Positions 6,983 through 14,870 are shown, numbered from the stretch's first letter. The stretch: 21,283 nt of DNA from Schlegelella_A sp038225015 (GCA_038225015.1 JBBRFB010000050.1:1-21283), one strand, 5' to 3'. Translations and numbers: made by a program. The notes: generated by a model not told the origin, from the letters alone.

Positions 6983-8120
6983 GCAACGGTTGCTGGAGCA
7001 GCGCGACGATCGAACCGAGCACGAGAACGGCCGCCGAGGCGCCCAGCCCGACGTCGAGCGTCGTGTAGAGGTCGCTCAGGAAGCCGGCGAAGACAGGCCC
7101 TGCGATCTGCCCCACGGCGAACACCACCGTCATCGCCGCGAGTGCAGGTGTCTGTTGTGCACGGCCGATGTTTGCCTTCACGAACAGGGTTGCCCCCGAA
7201 GGCACCATGAACACGCTCGCGCCGACCAGAATCGCCGAGCCGAGAATTCCGAAGACGTTCGGCAGCAGCAACGGCAGCGCGACGCCCGCGGCGAGGCAGC
7301 CGATCGACCAGGCCATCGGCCGGCCGTCGAGCCGCTGCTCGACGACAGGCCGCCACAGGCGCGGTGCCACCAGGGTCGCCGCGCCGAGCACGCACCACAG
7401 CACGGCGGTTGCCGCAGCCAGGCTGAGCGTCGCGATGCCTTCGTCTTTCAGCCAGGCGATCATGAACGTCATGTACGAGATGTAACCCATGCCGAACAGA
7501 CCGTAGGCGCCGAGCACCGGAAGGCAGCTCCGCCACGGCCATTCGCGAACCGTCTTCTCGCGAGCGCCGGCGTCGGCCCTGGGTGCCGCCCACCAGGCGG
7601 CGGCAGTGATCGGCACGCAGGCCAGCGCCATCAACAGCCAGGCTTCGGGCCAGGCCAGAGCTCCCCGACTTGCGAACAGCCAGGGCAGGGCGGCGCCGCT
7701 CGCGATCATTCCGACCCCGGCGCCGCTGAAGTAGACGGCGACGGCGCGTGAGCCGAGGCGGCCTGCCAATACGCCGCCGCAGATGAAGGTTCCGGCAGCG
7801 CCGAGGCCAGAGACGAAGCGCCAGGCCAGGAGCCAGACGATGTCGCGTGTGAGGCCGCAAAAGAGCAACGAAAGCGTCGTCAGCAACAAACCGGCGCTGA
7901 ACAGCGGCCGGTCGCCGACGCGGGTGGCGAGCGCGATCACCAGGAGCGCCCCGGCGAAATAGCCGATGGCGTTGGCGGTGTTGAGACTTCCGGCCGCCGT
8001 GTAGTCGAGCGCAAGATCGGAGCGCATCGCCGGCAGGACGAGCGCGTAGCCGAAGCGCGCGAAGCCGACCGATACGGCAGCACCGCCCGAAAGCGCCACG
8101 GCGCGCCAGAACAGGTTCAT
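6918..8120 (-). CDS. MFS transporter, YbfB/YjiJ-like, with a replaced C-terminal tail
   Basis: 400 residues with about 12 hydrophobic segments. It begins LFWRAVALSGGAAVSVGFAR and continues with FGYALVLPAMRSDLALDYT and GSLNTANAIGYFAGALL, a pattern typical of YbfB/YjiJ-family major facilitator proteins of unknown substrate. The last roughly 25 residues, after IVALLQQPLHGG, are Pro/Gly/Arg-rich and are encoded by DNA that in another frame is an integrase scrap. The native C-terminus was therefore probably lost and replaced by read-through. All membrane helices appear intact, so function may be kept. It lies 80 bp downstream of the cytochrome c-FTR1 gene on the same strand and may share its transcript. 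Confidence 0.82.
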   Translation of the reverse strand: MNLFWRAVALSGGAAVSVGFARFGYALVLPAMRSDLALDYTAAGSLNTANAIGYFAGALLVIALATRVGDRPLFSAGLLLTTLSLLFCGLTRDIVWLLAWRFVSGLGAAGTFICGGVLAGRLGSRAVAVYFSGAGVGMIASGAALPWLFASRGALAWPEAWLLMALACVPITAAAWWAAPRADAGAREKTVREWPWRSCLPVLGAYGLFGMGYISYMTFMIAWLKDEGIATLSLAAATAVLWCVLGAATLVAPRLWRPVVEQRLDGRPMAWSIGCLAAGVALPLLLPNVFGILGSAILVGASVFMVPSGATLFVKANIGRAQQTPALAAMTVVFAVGQIAGPVFAGFLSDLYTTLDVGLGASAAVLVLGSIVALLQQPLHGGDPAAPGQRTGRDRGLPLA

Positions 8121-8200
8121 GTCGACGTTTCGACGCGCAAATGCACCATCAGCCAGCGCCCGATGACGACAAGATAAACGGAACGCTCAGGAGTCGCGCA

Positions 8201-10153
8201 TCAGCCCCCGTGCGAGGTCGCCGTGAGTTTCGGACCCGCCCGCGTGTTGATCATGTACGTGATGACGACCACGACGATGACTGCGGCCTGCGCCAGCAAG
8301 GTCTGCAGAGACGGATGAATGCCCAGCACGTCGATGCGCGGAAAGGCGACAGGATTGACCGACAGGATGCCGGCCTCCTGTAAGGCGGCCATCCCCTTGC
8401 CAGCCAGCACGACGGCCAGCACGGCGACGAGCAGGGAGCTCGCAGCGAAGAATTGTCCAATCGGTAGCCGGGCGCTGGTGCGAAGCAGAACGGCGGCGAG
8501 GACGCCGAGCACAACGATGCCGCTGCCCAGTCCAGCGAGCAGCGGCAGGCCGTTGCCCGGCGTCCATAGCGCGGCGTAGAACAGCACCGTCTCGAAGACT
8601 TCCCGGTAGACCGCGACGAACGATAAACCGAACAGCAGCCAGGCCGTGCGCCGGTTGAGTGCCGCCGAGAGCTTGGCTTGGAGATAGATCTGCCAGCGCC
8701 CCGCAACGCTCTTCTGGTGCATCCACATTCCCACGCCGAGGAGGACGATCGCAGCGAAAAGGGAAGAAAACCCTTCGGTCAGCTCGCGACTCGCACCGCT
8801 GATGGCGACGAGGTAGGTCGCAGCCACCCAGGTGACGCCGCCACCGGCCAGGGCGACGGCCCAGCCAGCGTGGACGTAGGGCAGCACATCGCGGCGCTCC
8901 GCTTTGCGCAGGAACGCGATCATCGCGACCACCACTAGAAGTGCCTCGACCCCTTCACGCAGAAGAATCGTCAGGGCGCCGACGAATGTCGACACGGCAT
9001 CGCTTTCGGACGGCGCCAGCCGGCTATCGACGCGGTCAAACAAGGTGAAAAGCGAGGCAGCGGTCGATTCGATTTCGGCGGTTGCGCCGTTCGCCACCTT
9101 CGAACGATAGTTGCCCATCGCGGTTTCGACCTCGCTCATCAATGCGGCGTCACGCGCCTTGAGCGCGGGCTCGAGCGGCTCGAAGCCGTCGAGATACGCC
9201 GCGAGTGCCAGCCGCGTCGCCGCGGCACGATCACCAGCGCGAGCCGCCGCGACACTCTCCGTCAGCCTGGTCCTCGTCAGCGATGTGGATTGATCGCCCC
9301 CGTTTGCCAACTCGGCAGGGTGGCTGCGGGCCCAGGCCATCAACTGCGCCGCCGTGGCGGGCGGGATCTTCGCTGCCAGCGCGCTCTCGGACGCCTGCGC
9401 CAGGCCGTCGAGCGTCCCGACAAGTTCCCGCGCCGCGGATGCAGACTTCCATGCGGCGGCACCGGCGCTCTTTTGCGCGTCGGAGTAGGCCAAGGTCCCG
9501 GCGAAGAAGGCAAGCGCCCAACGATCTTCGTCGGACACAGAGGACTTGAAGCTCGGCATGGCCGTGCCGCTCACGCCTTGGGAGATGACCTGGTACAGGG
9601 CGGCAACCGACCGCTCGCGCGCTCGGGTCTGATCGGCGAGATTGGTCGGATGCGGATTCAGGTTCGCGGCGAGCGGCCCGTCGGCGTGTCCGCTCGGCCC
9701 ATGGCAGGCTGAGCACTGCGACGCAAACAGAGTCGCGCCACGGGCGACATCGGGTGCGCGCGACGGCGACAGCGGAAAAGGGTAGGCCTTCAGCAGCCCG
9801 CTCGCCAAGGTGTGCGCCTTTGCCGCGACGACGCGCGGTTCGGCCTTGCCGGCGACGAGTGTCTTCAACGCTTCCGCGTCGAGCTGCAAACGCGACCGCG
9901 CCGCGCTCTCGGGCAATGTCGACAGCGCGCTTGCGGCCGTCTGCGCGAACTCCGTCATCTCGGCGTATTCCGACTCATGCACGACCTTGCCGTCGGCGAC
10001 CGCGCCCGCGTAGTCGACGGCGATGTAGTCGAGCAGCTGCCAGGCGCGCCTGGCAGTTTCGGTCGGGTCGGATTCAGCTGCACGCGCCCCGATGACCGTC
10101 ATCAGCAGGACGATAGTCAAGGGAACGAACCTGCGTAGGCAGTCCAGCTTCAT
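8201..10153 (-). CDS. Cytochrome c-FTR1 fusion permease (iron or lead uptake, PbrT-like)
   Basis: 650 residues. A signal peptide (about 1-25, ending GARA) is followed by a helical periplasmic region. Then a class I cytochrome c domain (about 135-225) has the haem motif CSACH (C147, C150, H151) and a likely axial Met in GTAMPSF (M199). A second helical segment (about 235-380) leads to an FTR1 permease domain (about 390-630) with REGVE (399-403) and REVFE (517-521), the two R-E-x-x-E motifs that bind the ion in Ftr1. FTR1 proteins import ferric iron coupled to oxidation; cytochrome c-FTR1 fusions include PbrT of lead-resistance loci. The adjacent metal-ATPase scrap makes a heavy-metal locus plausible, but the ion is not determined. 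Ribosome site AGGTG is close to ATG 10153. Confidence 0.88.
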   Translation of the reverse strand: MKLDCLRRFVPLTIVLLMTVIGARAAESDPTETARRAWQLLDYIAVDYAGAVADGKVVHESEYAEMTEFAQTAASALSTLPESAARSRLQLDAEALKTLVAGKAEPRVVAAKAHTLASGLLKAYPFPLSPSRAPDVARGATLFASQCSACHGPSGHADGPLAANLNPHPTNLADQTRARERSVAALYQVISQGVSGTAMPSFKSSVSDEDRWALAFFAGTLAYSDAQKSAGAAAWKSASAARELVGTLDGLAQASESALAAKIPPATAAQLMAWARSHPAELANGGDQSTSLTRTRLTESVAAARAGDRAAATRLALAAYLDGFEPLEPALKARDAALMSEVETAMGNYRSKVANGATAEIESTAASLFTLFDRVDSRLAPSESDAVSTFVGALTILLREGVEALLVVVAMIAFLRKAERRDVLPYVHAGWAVALAGGGVTWVAATYLVAISGASRELTEGFSSLFAAIVLLGVGMWMHQKSVAGRWQIYLQAKLSAALNRRTAWLLFGLSFVAVYREVFETVLFYAALWTPGNGLPLLAGLGSGIVVLGVLAAVLLRTSARLPIGQFFAASSLLVAVLAVVLAGKGMAALQEAGILSVNPVAFPRIDVLGIHPSLQTLLAQAAVIVVVVITYMINTRAGPKLTATSHGG

Positions 10154-10160
10154 GGCACCT

Positions 10161-10190
10161 GAATATTAATCTAAGTGCGAACTATTATCG
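10161..10190 (-). promoter_or_regulatory. AT-rich promoter/operator region of the FTR1 gene
   Basis: A 30-bp patch of conspicuously high A/T, with TTAATATT close to the start and GATAATAGT further upstream (minus strand), stands out from GC-rich surroundings. It probably holds the promoter. A Fur box match is poor and I do not claim one. Confidence 0.3.
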
Positions 10191-10259
10191 TCGACGATCG
10201 TCGCGTTCGTCCACTTTTCGGCAACGCCATCTTCAGACCGGAGCGATCGGGACCGGCGC

Positions 10260-10367
10260 GCGAAGGAGTCGCAGTCCATTCGCGACGAGCAGCAGCGTCG
10301 CGCCCAGGTCCATCGCGACGCCGATATCGGCACTGTCCAGGGCGGGGACTGTGTCGATCGCTACGCC
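10260..10367 (-). pseudogene. Internally deleted remnant of a P1B-type metal ATPase
   Basis: In the minus-strand frame (open 10233-10493) residues read FGVAIDTVPALDSADIGVAM followed directly by DLGATLLLVANGLRLLR. The first part resembles the hinge region GDGxNDAPALAxADVGVAM of P-type ATPases. The second resembles the extreme C-terminal helix of Zn/Cd/Pb-type P1B ATPases (D-x-GATLLVVANGLRLLR). In an intact pump these are separated by the last membrane helices, so an internal deletion has fused them, and everything N-terminal is gone. The surrounding 10154-10489 gap holds no intact gene. Located between two transporter genes of a presumed metal-response locus. Confidence 0.6.
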
Positions 10368-10489
10368 GAATCTTGCCGATGGTCGAGGAACTTCTTCCTC
10401 GTTTGTCGGCTCGGTGTTCCCAGTGCGCGGGCAAGGCGCCCCGACCGAAGCGGACCGGAGTCGATTCCGTTTTGTCGCTCGGATCGTGT

Positions 10490-11674
10490 TCAAGCGCGGC
10501 TCAGTGCATGGTGCGAGGCGAGACCGGCAAGTGACAGCAAACTGAAGGCAGCCCCTGCGAAAAATGTTGCCGAGGGTCCGATGTGGTCCCAGAGCAAGCC
10601 GGCAAGCGCGCTCGACACAAGCAGCGCGATCCCGCTCGCCAAATTGAAAAACCCGAAGGCTGTGCCGCGCAGATCCGCCGGCGCAGCATCGGCCACCATG
10701 GCGCTGAGGATGCCCTGGGTCATTCCCATGTGCAGGCCCCAGAGTGCAACGCCGACAAGAACGGCCTCCCAGCCGGTGGCAAGCGCCAGAACGATATCGG
10801 CCGCGACCAGGACGAGCAGGCCGATGAAGAGCAGGGTGACCCGGCTCATGCGGTCGGCCAGTCGGCCGAAGGGGTAGGCCGAGACGGAATAGATGACGTT
10901 CATCGCCACCATCACCAAGGGAACCAGCGCAATCGGCACGCCGCGCTTTTGAGCAAGCAGAACCAGAAATGCTTCGCTAAAACGGGCCAACATGAAAATC
11001 CCGCCAAGGGCCACTACCCCCCAATAAGCCTTGTCCAATCGGTGCAGCGCTTGCTTTCGGATGGGATTGGGCGGCTGCGAACTGGTCAACTGTGCGGGTT
11101 CCTTCACCCCGAACAACAACAACGCAGCTGCGAGCAGACCCGGCACCACCGCGGTCCAGAACACGGCCCGAAAGTCGTTCATCCAGAGCAGCATCAAGCC
11201 CGTCGCCAGCAGCGGGCCGACGAGGGCGCCGACGGTGTCCAGGGACTGACGCAGGCCGAATGCGGCGCCGCGCAGATGCCGTGGCGTGAGATCCGCGACC
11301 AGCGCATCCCTGGGTGCACCGCGAATCCCCTTGCCGATCCTGTCGGCGAACCGGGCAGCGACCACCATTCCGACTGAGGGCGCCAACGCGAAAAGCGGCT
11401 TGGTCAGTGCTCCGAGTGTGTAGCCGACAACTGCAAGGACCTTGCGCTTGCCGAGGTAGTCACTCAACGTTCCCGAGAAGACCTTGGTGACGAGGGCGGT
11501 CGCCTCAGCCACGCCTTCGATGATGCCGACCGTTACCACGCTCGCCCCGAGGACAGTGACGAGGAACATCGGCAACAGGCTGTGGACCATCTCGGAGGAG
11601 ACGTCCGCCAGCAAGCTCACGAACCCAAGAACCCATATGCCGCGTGGCAGTCGACTGACCTTGCTGTCGTTCAT
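10490..11674 (-). CDS. MFS transporter of unknown substrate
   Basis: 394 residues with about 12 hydrophobic segments. The N-terminus WVLGFVSLLADVSSEMVHSL leads to LLPMFLVTVLG and the MFS loop-2/3-type motif GTLSDYLGKRKVLAVVGY. A cytoplasmic segment has RIGKGIRGAPRDALVADLTP then RGAAFGLRQSLDTVGALVGPL, characteristic of a group often found near metal-resistance genes in Proteobacteria. Complete at both ends; ATG 11674 is followed by a polar segment (NDSKVSRLPRG) before helix 1. Ribosome site is weak. It reads toward the P-type ATPase remnant and the FTR1 gene. Substrate cannot be inferred; the metal link is by neighbourhood only. Confidence 0.85.
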   Translation of the reverse strand: MNDSKVSRLPRGIWVLGFVSLLADVSSEMVHSLLPMFLVTVLGASVVTVGIIEGVAEATALVTKVFSGTLSDYLGKRKVLAVVGYTLGALTKPLFALAPSVGMVVAARFADRIGKGIRGAPRDALVADLTPRHLRGAAFGLRQSLDTVGALVGPLLATGLMLLWMNDFRAVFWTAVVPGLLAAALLLFGVKEPAQLTSSQPPNPIRKQALHRLDKAYWGVVALGGIFMLARFSEAFLVLLAQKRGVPIALVPLVMVAMNVIYSVSAYPFGRLADRMSRVTLLFIGLLVLVAADIVLALATGWEAVLVGVALWGLHMGMTQGILSAMVADAAPADLRGTAFGFFNLASGIALLVSSALAGLLWDHIGPSATFFAGAAFSLLSLAGLASHHALSRA

Positions 11675-12383
11675 CGCCGCATTGTTGGCACAGGTCGACC
11701 GGCGTTACCAGCGATGCCTGACCCGTCGAGGCGGCGCACCGGCGCTTGCCGTGGCCCCCCGAGGGTGTCAATCTACGCCAAAAGCAAGATAACCCCTACG
11801 CGACATACGACTACACCAGGAACGAGACCTCTCGTGGAGCCCGCAGCAGCGGCATCTGTCGCGCTGGGCGACTCGTTCGGCATCATCGGCTTGCGGAACA
11901 CGCCCTTTGGCACGGAGAGACACGTCCCTAGGGATGGCATCCCACCCAACCGGCAGAGGACGGGTCAGAATTTCCCGGGTCGCCCAGATCTTGTCAGGCA
12001 TGTCGATCCGGACGGGGAAGCGGTTCCAGGGCAGTGCCGCCCCGCGACCGAAGTGCGCGCGCGTTTCCCAGGCGGCCAGAGAGATCGACGTCTCGGTGCC
12101 TGCGGAATCCGCGGCAGATTGCACGCGTGCTGCCGCTTCAGGGCCGACGAACTGACGGCCAATCGGTCTTGCGCCGAAGCACGCCACGCCCGGCCTTGAC
12201 GCGTGAAGGACGGACTTTCGCGGCGCGTCGAACATGCATCGATACATGAGGAAACGCGGTAGCCATCACGATCGTGTCGCTCGCCTGTGAAGTCCAGGGG
12301 CCAACCCCTGCACCGAGCAGGCGCAACGACGCTTTCATGGGGGCTTCGATTCTGACTCCGGAGCTGGCGACGGGATCTCTCGC
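11675..12383. other. Gene-poor decayed region
   Basis: About 700 bp between the second MFS gene and the hemerythrin promoter. It contains the RES-domain remnant listed separately and a small hairpin (CAGGGG-CCAA-CCCCTG, 12295-12310). I see no other supported coding sequence. Confidence 0.5.
11900..12115 (-). pseudogene. Fragment of a RES-domain protein (toxin-like NAD+ phosphorylase family)
   Basis: In the minus-strand frame open from 12247 to 11768 the central part reads SISLAAWETRAHFGRGAALP then WNRFPVRIDMPDKIWATRE and LPVGWDAIP. This matches the middle of RES-domain proteins (ALLEVLVH...LPxNRYLVRIDIPDDVW...LPVGWDAIP), whose characterised members degrade NAD+ as toxins paired with Xre/MbcA-type antitoxins. 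The conserved Glu (in AWETRAH) is kept. The N-terminal Arg/Tyr region and the C-terminal Ser region are not recognisable in any frame, so it is a remnant. No antitoxin gene is visible upstream. Boundaries are approximate; recognition is from memory of the family. Confidence 0.5.
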
Positions 12384-12397
12384 TTGCGATAGATCAA
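12384..12397 (+). promoter_or_regulatory. FNR/ANR-like box upstream of hemerythrin 1
   Basis: TTGCGATAGATCAA matches TTGAT-N4-ATCAA with two mismatches in the left half. Its centre (12390.5) is about 60 bp before the start codon at 12450. A TAACGT hexamer (12420-12425) is centred 32 bp downstream, the geometry of a class II FNR-activated promoter with the start point near 12432. Confidence 0.6.
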
Positions 12398-12449
12398 GCC
12401 CTGACCGCTCAGTCAGTCCTAACGTAGTTGTCGATATCGGAATTGCTGG

Positions 12450-13013
12450 ATGATGCAGAACGTGGAGTCGAATTCCTACCGGCCTGAGTCGCCCATCGAC
12501 ACTTTTTCGCAGTGTCATGTAGGCATCTTGGCGATGCTGGATACCCTGTCTGAGCTCCCGCCCCTGGTGGCGGCTGCCGCGCGCGCCCGCACTGTCTCAG
12601 ACGAGTTGCTCTCGTTCTTCGACACCGCCGTGCTCGAGCATCATGTCGAGGAGGAGCGCGACCTCTTTCCAGCAGTCGTGGCCAGTGCCAGCCCAGGTGA
12701 CGAAAGGAACCGCGTACAGGAGGTGGTGAACCAGCTGACCAGCGAGCATCGGGCCATAGAGGCAGCTTGGTCAAGCCTGAAGCCAGCCCTCAAGCGAGCC
12801 TCCAGGGGGCGACGGACTGAGCTTGACGTCGCTGCAGTAAGGGCCGTGATCGACAACTATCGGGCGCATGCTGCGTTCGAAGAGCAAGTGTTTCTGCCGC
12901 TGTCGTTCGAGATACTGGGCCGCAATGACAACCATATGGCCGCCCTTGGCACTGCCCTCCATTTGCGACATCTCCTTCCTGGGGTGCTCGCTCGATATTC
13001 GGGTCGAGCCTGA
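12450..13013 (+). CDS. Hemerythrin (HHE)-domain protein 1
   Basis: 187 residues, soluble, no signal peptide. A four-helix hemerythrin pattern is visible: QCHVGILAML (H23), LEHHVEEERDLFPAV (H64/H65, E68/E69), SEHRAIEAAW (H100) and RAHAAFEEQVFLPL (H140, E144/E145). These are the usual di-iron ligands. Such proteins bind O2 or NO, or protect iron-sulfur centres; which applies here is unknown. A second Met directly follows the first (ATGATG), so the start is 12450 or 12453. An FNR-like box with correctly spaced -10 precedes it, suggesting induction at low oxygen. It converges on the universal stress gene. Confidence 0.88.
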   Translation: MMQNVESNSYRPESPIDTFSQCHVGILAMLDTLSELPPLVAAAARARTVSDELLSFFDTAVLEHHVEEERDLFPAVVASASPGDERNRVQEVVNQLTSEHRAIEAAWSSLKPALKRASRGRRTELDVAAVRAVIDNYRAHAAFEEQVFLPLSFEILGRNDNHMAALGTALHLRHLLPGVLARYSGRA

Positions 13014-13018
13014 CCTTC

Positions 13019-13041
13019 GAAAGGGCCTTTGAAAGGGCCTT
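13019..13041. repeat. Tandem direct repeat GAAAGGGCCTT x2
   Basis: GAAAGGGCCTT occurs at 13019-13029 and 13031-13041, just after the hemerythrin 1 stop. It can also fold into an imperfect hairpin and may contribute to termination. Confidence 0.4.
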
Positions 13042-13194
13042 CGCGCGAGACAACGTCGAGACGGCATCCTGGTGGCCTGAGTCCCGCGCCGCGGCGGCTC
13101 GGATTCGCCGCGGACACGACAAGCGCAGGCGCTGGGCGCCAATTCCGGTGGCCCGGTGCACCAACCGATCATCAGTCCATCGGATCGACGCATC

Positions 13195-13239
13195 GAGGAC
13201 GGATTCGAGCGGCGCCGCGCGCCGCCCGAATCCGTCCTC
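13195..13239. terminator. Long hairpin between convergent genes
   Basis: A 20-bp stem (13195-13214 with 13220-13239) has one A-C mismatch and a 5-nt loop, in the 236-bp gap where hemerythrin 1 and the universal stress gene converge. The right arm ends 11 bp from the stress-gene stop. No T run follows on either strand. Most likely a bidirectional terminator or mRNA 3' stabiliser. Confidence 0.6.
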
Positions 13240-13249
13240 ATGGCCGGCG

Positions 13250-14095
13250 TCAGTGCGACATCAACACGGGGACGGTCATCGACGCCATGAGGCCGCGAGT
13301 CGCGCCTCCGAATACGCGCTCCCTCCAGCGCGCATGCCCATACGCACCCATGACGATCAGATCAGCTCCGAGGTCGGCGACGCGAGAAAGCATGGCGTCG
13401 GCGATGCCAAGATCGACCATGCGCTCGCTGTGACTGACGGCGGCAATGCCGTGTCGCGCCAGCCACAGACGAGCCTCGTCGAGATCCAGCCGTCGCTCCT
13501 CGCTTGCCTCATCGATTCCCTCGTACCAGTTGACGAGGTGTACGCGCTCCGCACGGCGCATCATGGGCAACGCATCGGACAGCGCACGCGCTGCCTCGCG
13601 GCTTCCATTCCACGCCGCGAGTACGGTGCGACCACCTCCCTCAAACTTGCCCGCGTACGGAATGACGAGAGTGGGCCGGGGGCTGTAGAGCACGACTTCT
13701 TCGACGATCGCTGTCGCGCGACCTGCGTCGGGTGCCGAGGGGTCGGCCTGACCCACGATGACGAGATCGGCCATCGGCGCGCGACGAACGAGCGATGCCG
13801 CGGGCGCGGACTCGTCGATCAACGTCTCGAAGGATGCGAAGTCATTCTTCTCGCAGACCTCGGTGAACATTCGGGCGGCCGTTTCGGCTTGGCTTCGCAT
13901 CGCGCGCCAGGCGATGTCCGCGTAGTCGATCAGCGATGCCGCCCCGTCTACAGCCAGAGGAAGCTTGGCGACATCCGTGGCGGCCAGGCCGATGATGTGC
14001 GCCTCGTGTGCCCTCGCCAGCTCGATGGCGTACTGTGTCCGGCGTTCGCATACCGGGTCTTGGTCGAGGAAGAGGAGGATGCTGCGGTAGGACAT
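13250..14095 (-). CDS. Tandem-domain universal stress protein (UspA family)
   Basis: 281 residues from ATG 14095, chosen because MSYRSILLFLDQ is the standard Usp N-terminus and AAGGA lies 7 nt upstream; the frame is open a further 41 codons with no Usp similarity. Two Usp domains: about 1-150, and 155-281 starting RTVLAAWNGSREAARAL. The second ends LIVMGAYGHARWRERVFGGA, the G-x2-G-x9-G nucleotide-binding motif. The first domain lacks that motif (VIVGQADPSAPDAG), suggesting only one ATP/AMP site. Usp proteins support survival under starvation or oxygen limitation. Downstream of the OTC-like gene on the same strand (162-bp gap), possibly co-transcribed from its FNR-type promoter. Confidence 0.88.
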   Translation of the reverse strand: MSYRSILLFLDQDPVCERRTQYAIELARAHEAHIIGLAATDVAKLPLAVDGAASLIDYADIAWRAMRSQAETAARMFTEVCEKNDFASFETLIDESAPAASLVRRAPMADLVIVGQADPSAPDAGRATAIVEEVVLYSPRPTLVIPYAGKFEGGGRTVLAAWNGSREAARALSDALPMMRRAERVHLVNWYEGIDEASEERRLDLDEARLWLARHGIAAVSHSERMVDLGIADAMLSRVADLGADLIVMGAYGHARWRERVFGGATRGLMASMTVPVLMSH

Positions 14096-14257
14096 CGAAG
14101 GATCCTTGATCGTGCTCGTTTGATTGTTCGCCGGAACAGCGTGCGGGCATTGCGCTACCGCAAGTCCGACACGATCGCGTCGGCGCAAGACTTGGACCGA
14201 TTTGGCTCGTGGCCGCAACTCGGGCCAGGAGAGTGAACAGGGTCCAGTCGAACGAAG

Positions 14258-14758
14258 TTACTGAAGCGCCACGACCAGCGCGGCCTGCAGAATGAAGAAG
14301 CGCCCGTCGCCTGCCGTCGTGCCGTCGGGATCGAGGAGAGCGGCCAGATGCGCGGTTGGATGGTTTGACGAGGCAAGGGCGTCGAACACCGGCACGCCAG
14401 CATGTTGCTTCGCCCTTGTGACAAAGTCCGCTGGTACGCCTTGACACTCGATTGCGTCATAAAGGCGGCCCAGCATTCGAACCGCTTGCAGAGCCTCCTC
14501 AGGTTGCGCCAGCACCAGGCTGGGGCGGACGTCGGCAACGCGGGCGCCGAGTCCTGTCGCGGCCCGCAAGAAGAAGCGCGCGTCGTCGCTCGTCTGGTCG
14601 ACACACAGCATGCCGAGATTCTTGCCGCGAAGGATCTGCCGAACTTTGCCCTCTCGAGCTGATCGGCGCAGCGACCGGGCGTGGCCCAGCAGCGCACCGG
14701 CATCCTCGGTCGAGAGTTGCTCAAGGCGAAGAAGAGAGCGATCCAGGGATGTGTCCAT
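14258..14758 (-). CDS. Stand-alone ornithine carbamoyltransferase N-terminal-like domain, probably non-catalytic
   Basis: 166 residues. About 20-145 follow the carbamoyl-phosphate-binding half of OTC/ATC enzymes: LRGKNLGMLCVDQTSDDARF, ATGLGARVADV, AVRMLGRLYDAIECQG, AKQHAGVPVFDAL, NHPTAHLAALLD. These align by eye with OTC L-x-GKNIALIFEKxSTRTR, GARV, ARVLGRMYDGI, ASVPVWNGL and FHPTQLLADLL. The STRTR carbamoyl-phosphate loop is TSDDA-R and the HPTQ Gln is Ala, and the whole ornithine-binding half is absent, so catalysis is unlikely. It is not simply a broken gene: it has its own start, stop and a well-placed FNR-type promoter. A sensing or regulatory role is possible but unproven. Confidence 0.72.
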   Translation of the reverse strand: MDTSLDRSLLRLEQLSTEDAGALLGHARSLRRSAREGKVRQILRGKNLGMLCVDQTSDDARFFLRAATGLGARVADVRPSLVLAQPEEALQAVRMLGRLYDAIECQGVPADFVTRAKQHAGVPVFDALASSNHPTAHLAALLDPDGTTAGDGRFFILQAALVVALQ

Positions 14759-14789
14759 GAGACGCGGGAAGCACGACGAGCGAACGTTC

Positions 14790-14830
14790 AGCGTAGAGCG
14801 TGACCAGCGGACCGTCTTGATTCACGTCAA
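14790..14830 (-). promoter_or_regulatory. FNR/ANR-like box and -10 for the OTC-like/Usp genes
   Basis: TTGATTCACGTCAA (14817-14830) matches TTGAT-N4-ATCAA with one mismatch. On the minus strand TACGCT (14790-14795) is centred 31 bp from the box centre, fitting class II activation, with a leader of about 24 nt to ATG 14758. The box is near-palindromic and could also act on the divergent FNR-like gene, about 145 bp away. Confidence 0.72.
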
Positions 14831-14870
14831 GCGGCTCCCTGAAAGTCGTAGCGTGTGAAAGCGATTACGC

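Noticed and set aside
10154..10200. Fur box upstream of the FTR1 gene
   Set aside because: The AT-rich patch has a GATAAT half but no second matching half in 7-1-7 spacing, so I report only an AT-rich promoter region.
13014..14236. Plus-strand open frame opposite the universal stress gene
   Set aside because: No domain; the minus strand carries a full two-domain Usp with its nucleotide-binding motif.
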